The notes under the pieces: generated by a model | The model's input: the letters and a program-made list of their open reading frames with translations, nothing else | Told to the model about the DNA's origin: nothing | The model's database searches: none | Translations under genes and position numbers: made by a program | Shown: positions 6,109 to 6,426 of the stretch, piece after piece | How the letters are laid out: each line of letters starts with the position of its first letter | Numbering within the stretch: the first letter of the stretch is position 1 | From: WAOL01 sp964399035 | Lineage (GTDB): Archaea; Thermoproteota; Thermoprotei_A; Sulfolobales; NBVN01 | Reading direction: 5' to 3' | DNA length: 6,426 bases | Assembly: GCA_964399035.1 (NCBI GenBank) | Contig: CAYNPH010000053.1 | Span: 1-6,426, forward strand

Positions 6109-6426
6109 ATGAGTGACGTACTTGCAAGCACGGCGGACATACTTATTGAGAGGGAGAATGAAGTCCGCTTTATCGTGGCTTCAATGATCGTCGGAGGGCA
6201 TATTCTCCTCGAGGGGGTCCCCGGGATAGCTAAGACATTAACCGCTAGGGTCGTGGCACGCTTGTTTAAGCTTTCTTTTAGGCGTATTCAGTTTACTCCT
6301 GATTTGTTGCCTGCTGATATTGTTGGTACTCGTGTTTTTGATCCTTCCCGCGGTGTCTTCGTTGTTCGTGAGGGACCCATATTCGCGAACATTGTTTTGG
6401 CGGATGAGATCAACCGCGCATCACCC
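6109..6426 (+). CDS. MoxR-family AAA+ ATPase (5' part, runs off window)
   Basis: The first 106 residues of a MoxR ATPase are present. Walker A is GVPGIAKT (36-43, with the A-K-T typical of MoxR). The family block RIQFTPDLLPADIVGT follows at 59-74, then REGPIFANIVLADEINRASP (87-106), which contains Walker B. The sensor and arginine-finger regions lie beyond the window. MoxR proteins act as chaperone-like ATPases that insert cofactors or remodel protein complexes, usually with a VWA or DUF58 partner encoded next door; none is visible before the window ends. The start ATG at 6109 leaves 35 residues before Walker A, normal for the family; the frame is open upstream but has no nearby ATG, GTG or TTG. 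The usual VGQ motif before the first helix is replaced by IER. It is transcribed divergently from the membrane operon. Confidence 0.95.
   Translation, partial: MSDVLASTADILIERENEVRFIVASMIVGGHILLEGVPGIAKTLTARVVARLFKLSFRRIQFTPDLLPADIVGTRVFDPSRGVFVVREGPIFANIVLADEINRASP

Noticed and set aside
1..6426. CRISPR arrays, insertion sequences or long direct repeats
   Set aside because: I saw no regularly spaced repeats, transposase motifs or long repeated blocks on either strand.

Overview
The window looks like part of an archaeal chromosome, most probably from a hyperthermophilic member of the Thermoproteota (Crenarchaeota). Four signs support this: an intron-less tRNA-Leu with an encoded CCA and a TATA-like box at archaeal spacing; strong GGAGG-type ribosome sites inside an operon alongside possibly leaderless first genes; a dolichol-phosphate-type glycosyltransferase; and the gene set MoxR, DUF4350 and DUF4129. 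The genus cannot be fixed from the sequence.

Left region (1-909). The last 60 codons of a plus-strand, probably extracytoplasmic protein end at 183. A gene-poor stretch of about 300 bases follows. It holds a T-run, a TATA-like box and a plus-strand, frameshifted, coding-like remnant (285-483). Its stop shares bases with the stop of a converging minus-strand membrane ORF (480-746). That ORF is open for 27 more codons upstream without a normal start codon, so it may be the C-terminal stump of a larger membrane protein. This flank lies directly downstream of the tRNA 3' end and looks like decayed accessory DNA.

Middle (910-1757). A tRNA-Leu(GAG) and a GT2 dolichol-phosphate sugar transferase-like gene are both on the minus strand. 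The tRNA's promoter abuts the end of the glycosyltransferase gene.

Right region (1814-6426). Four minus-strand membrane-protein genes form a compact operon. In order of transcription they are a secreted/membrane DUF4129-like protein, a 388-residue polytopic protein, an 82-residue two-helix protein and a DUF4350-like protein. Each junction overlaps by 1-4 bases, which implies translational coupling. A MoxR-family AAA+ ATPase is divergently encoded from 6109 and runs off the window. MoxR, DUF58, DUF4350 and DUF4129 genes recur together in bacteria and archaea. The simplest reading is that the MoxR ATPase remodels or assembles an envelope complex made by the minus-strand operon. The DUF4129 ectodomain carries eight N-glycosylation sequons, and the neighbouring GT2 enzyme could supply lipid-linked sugar for such glycosylation, but that link is inference. 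The two unassigned membrane proteins (388 and 82 residues) are the least explained part of the locus.
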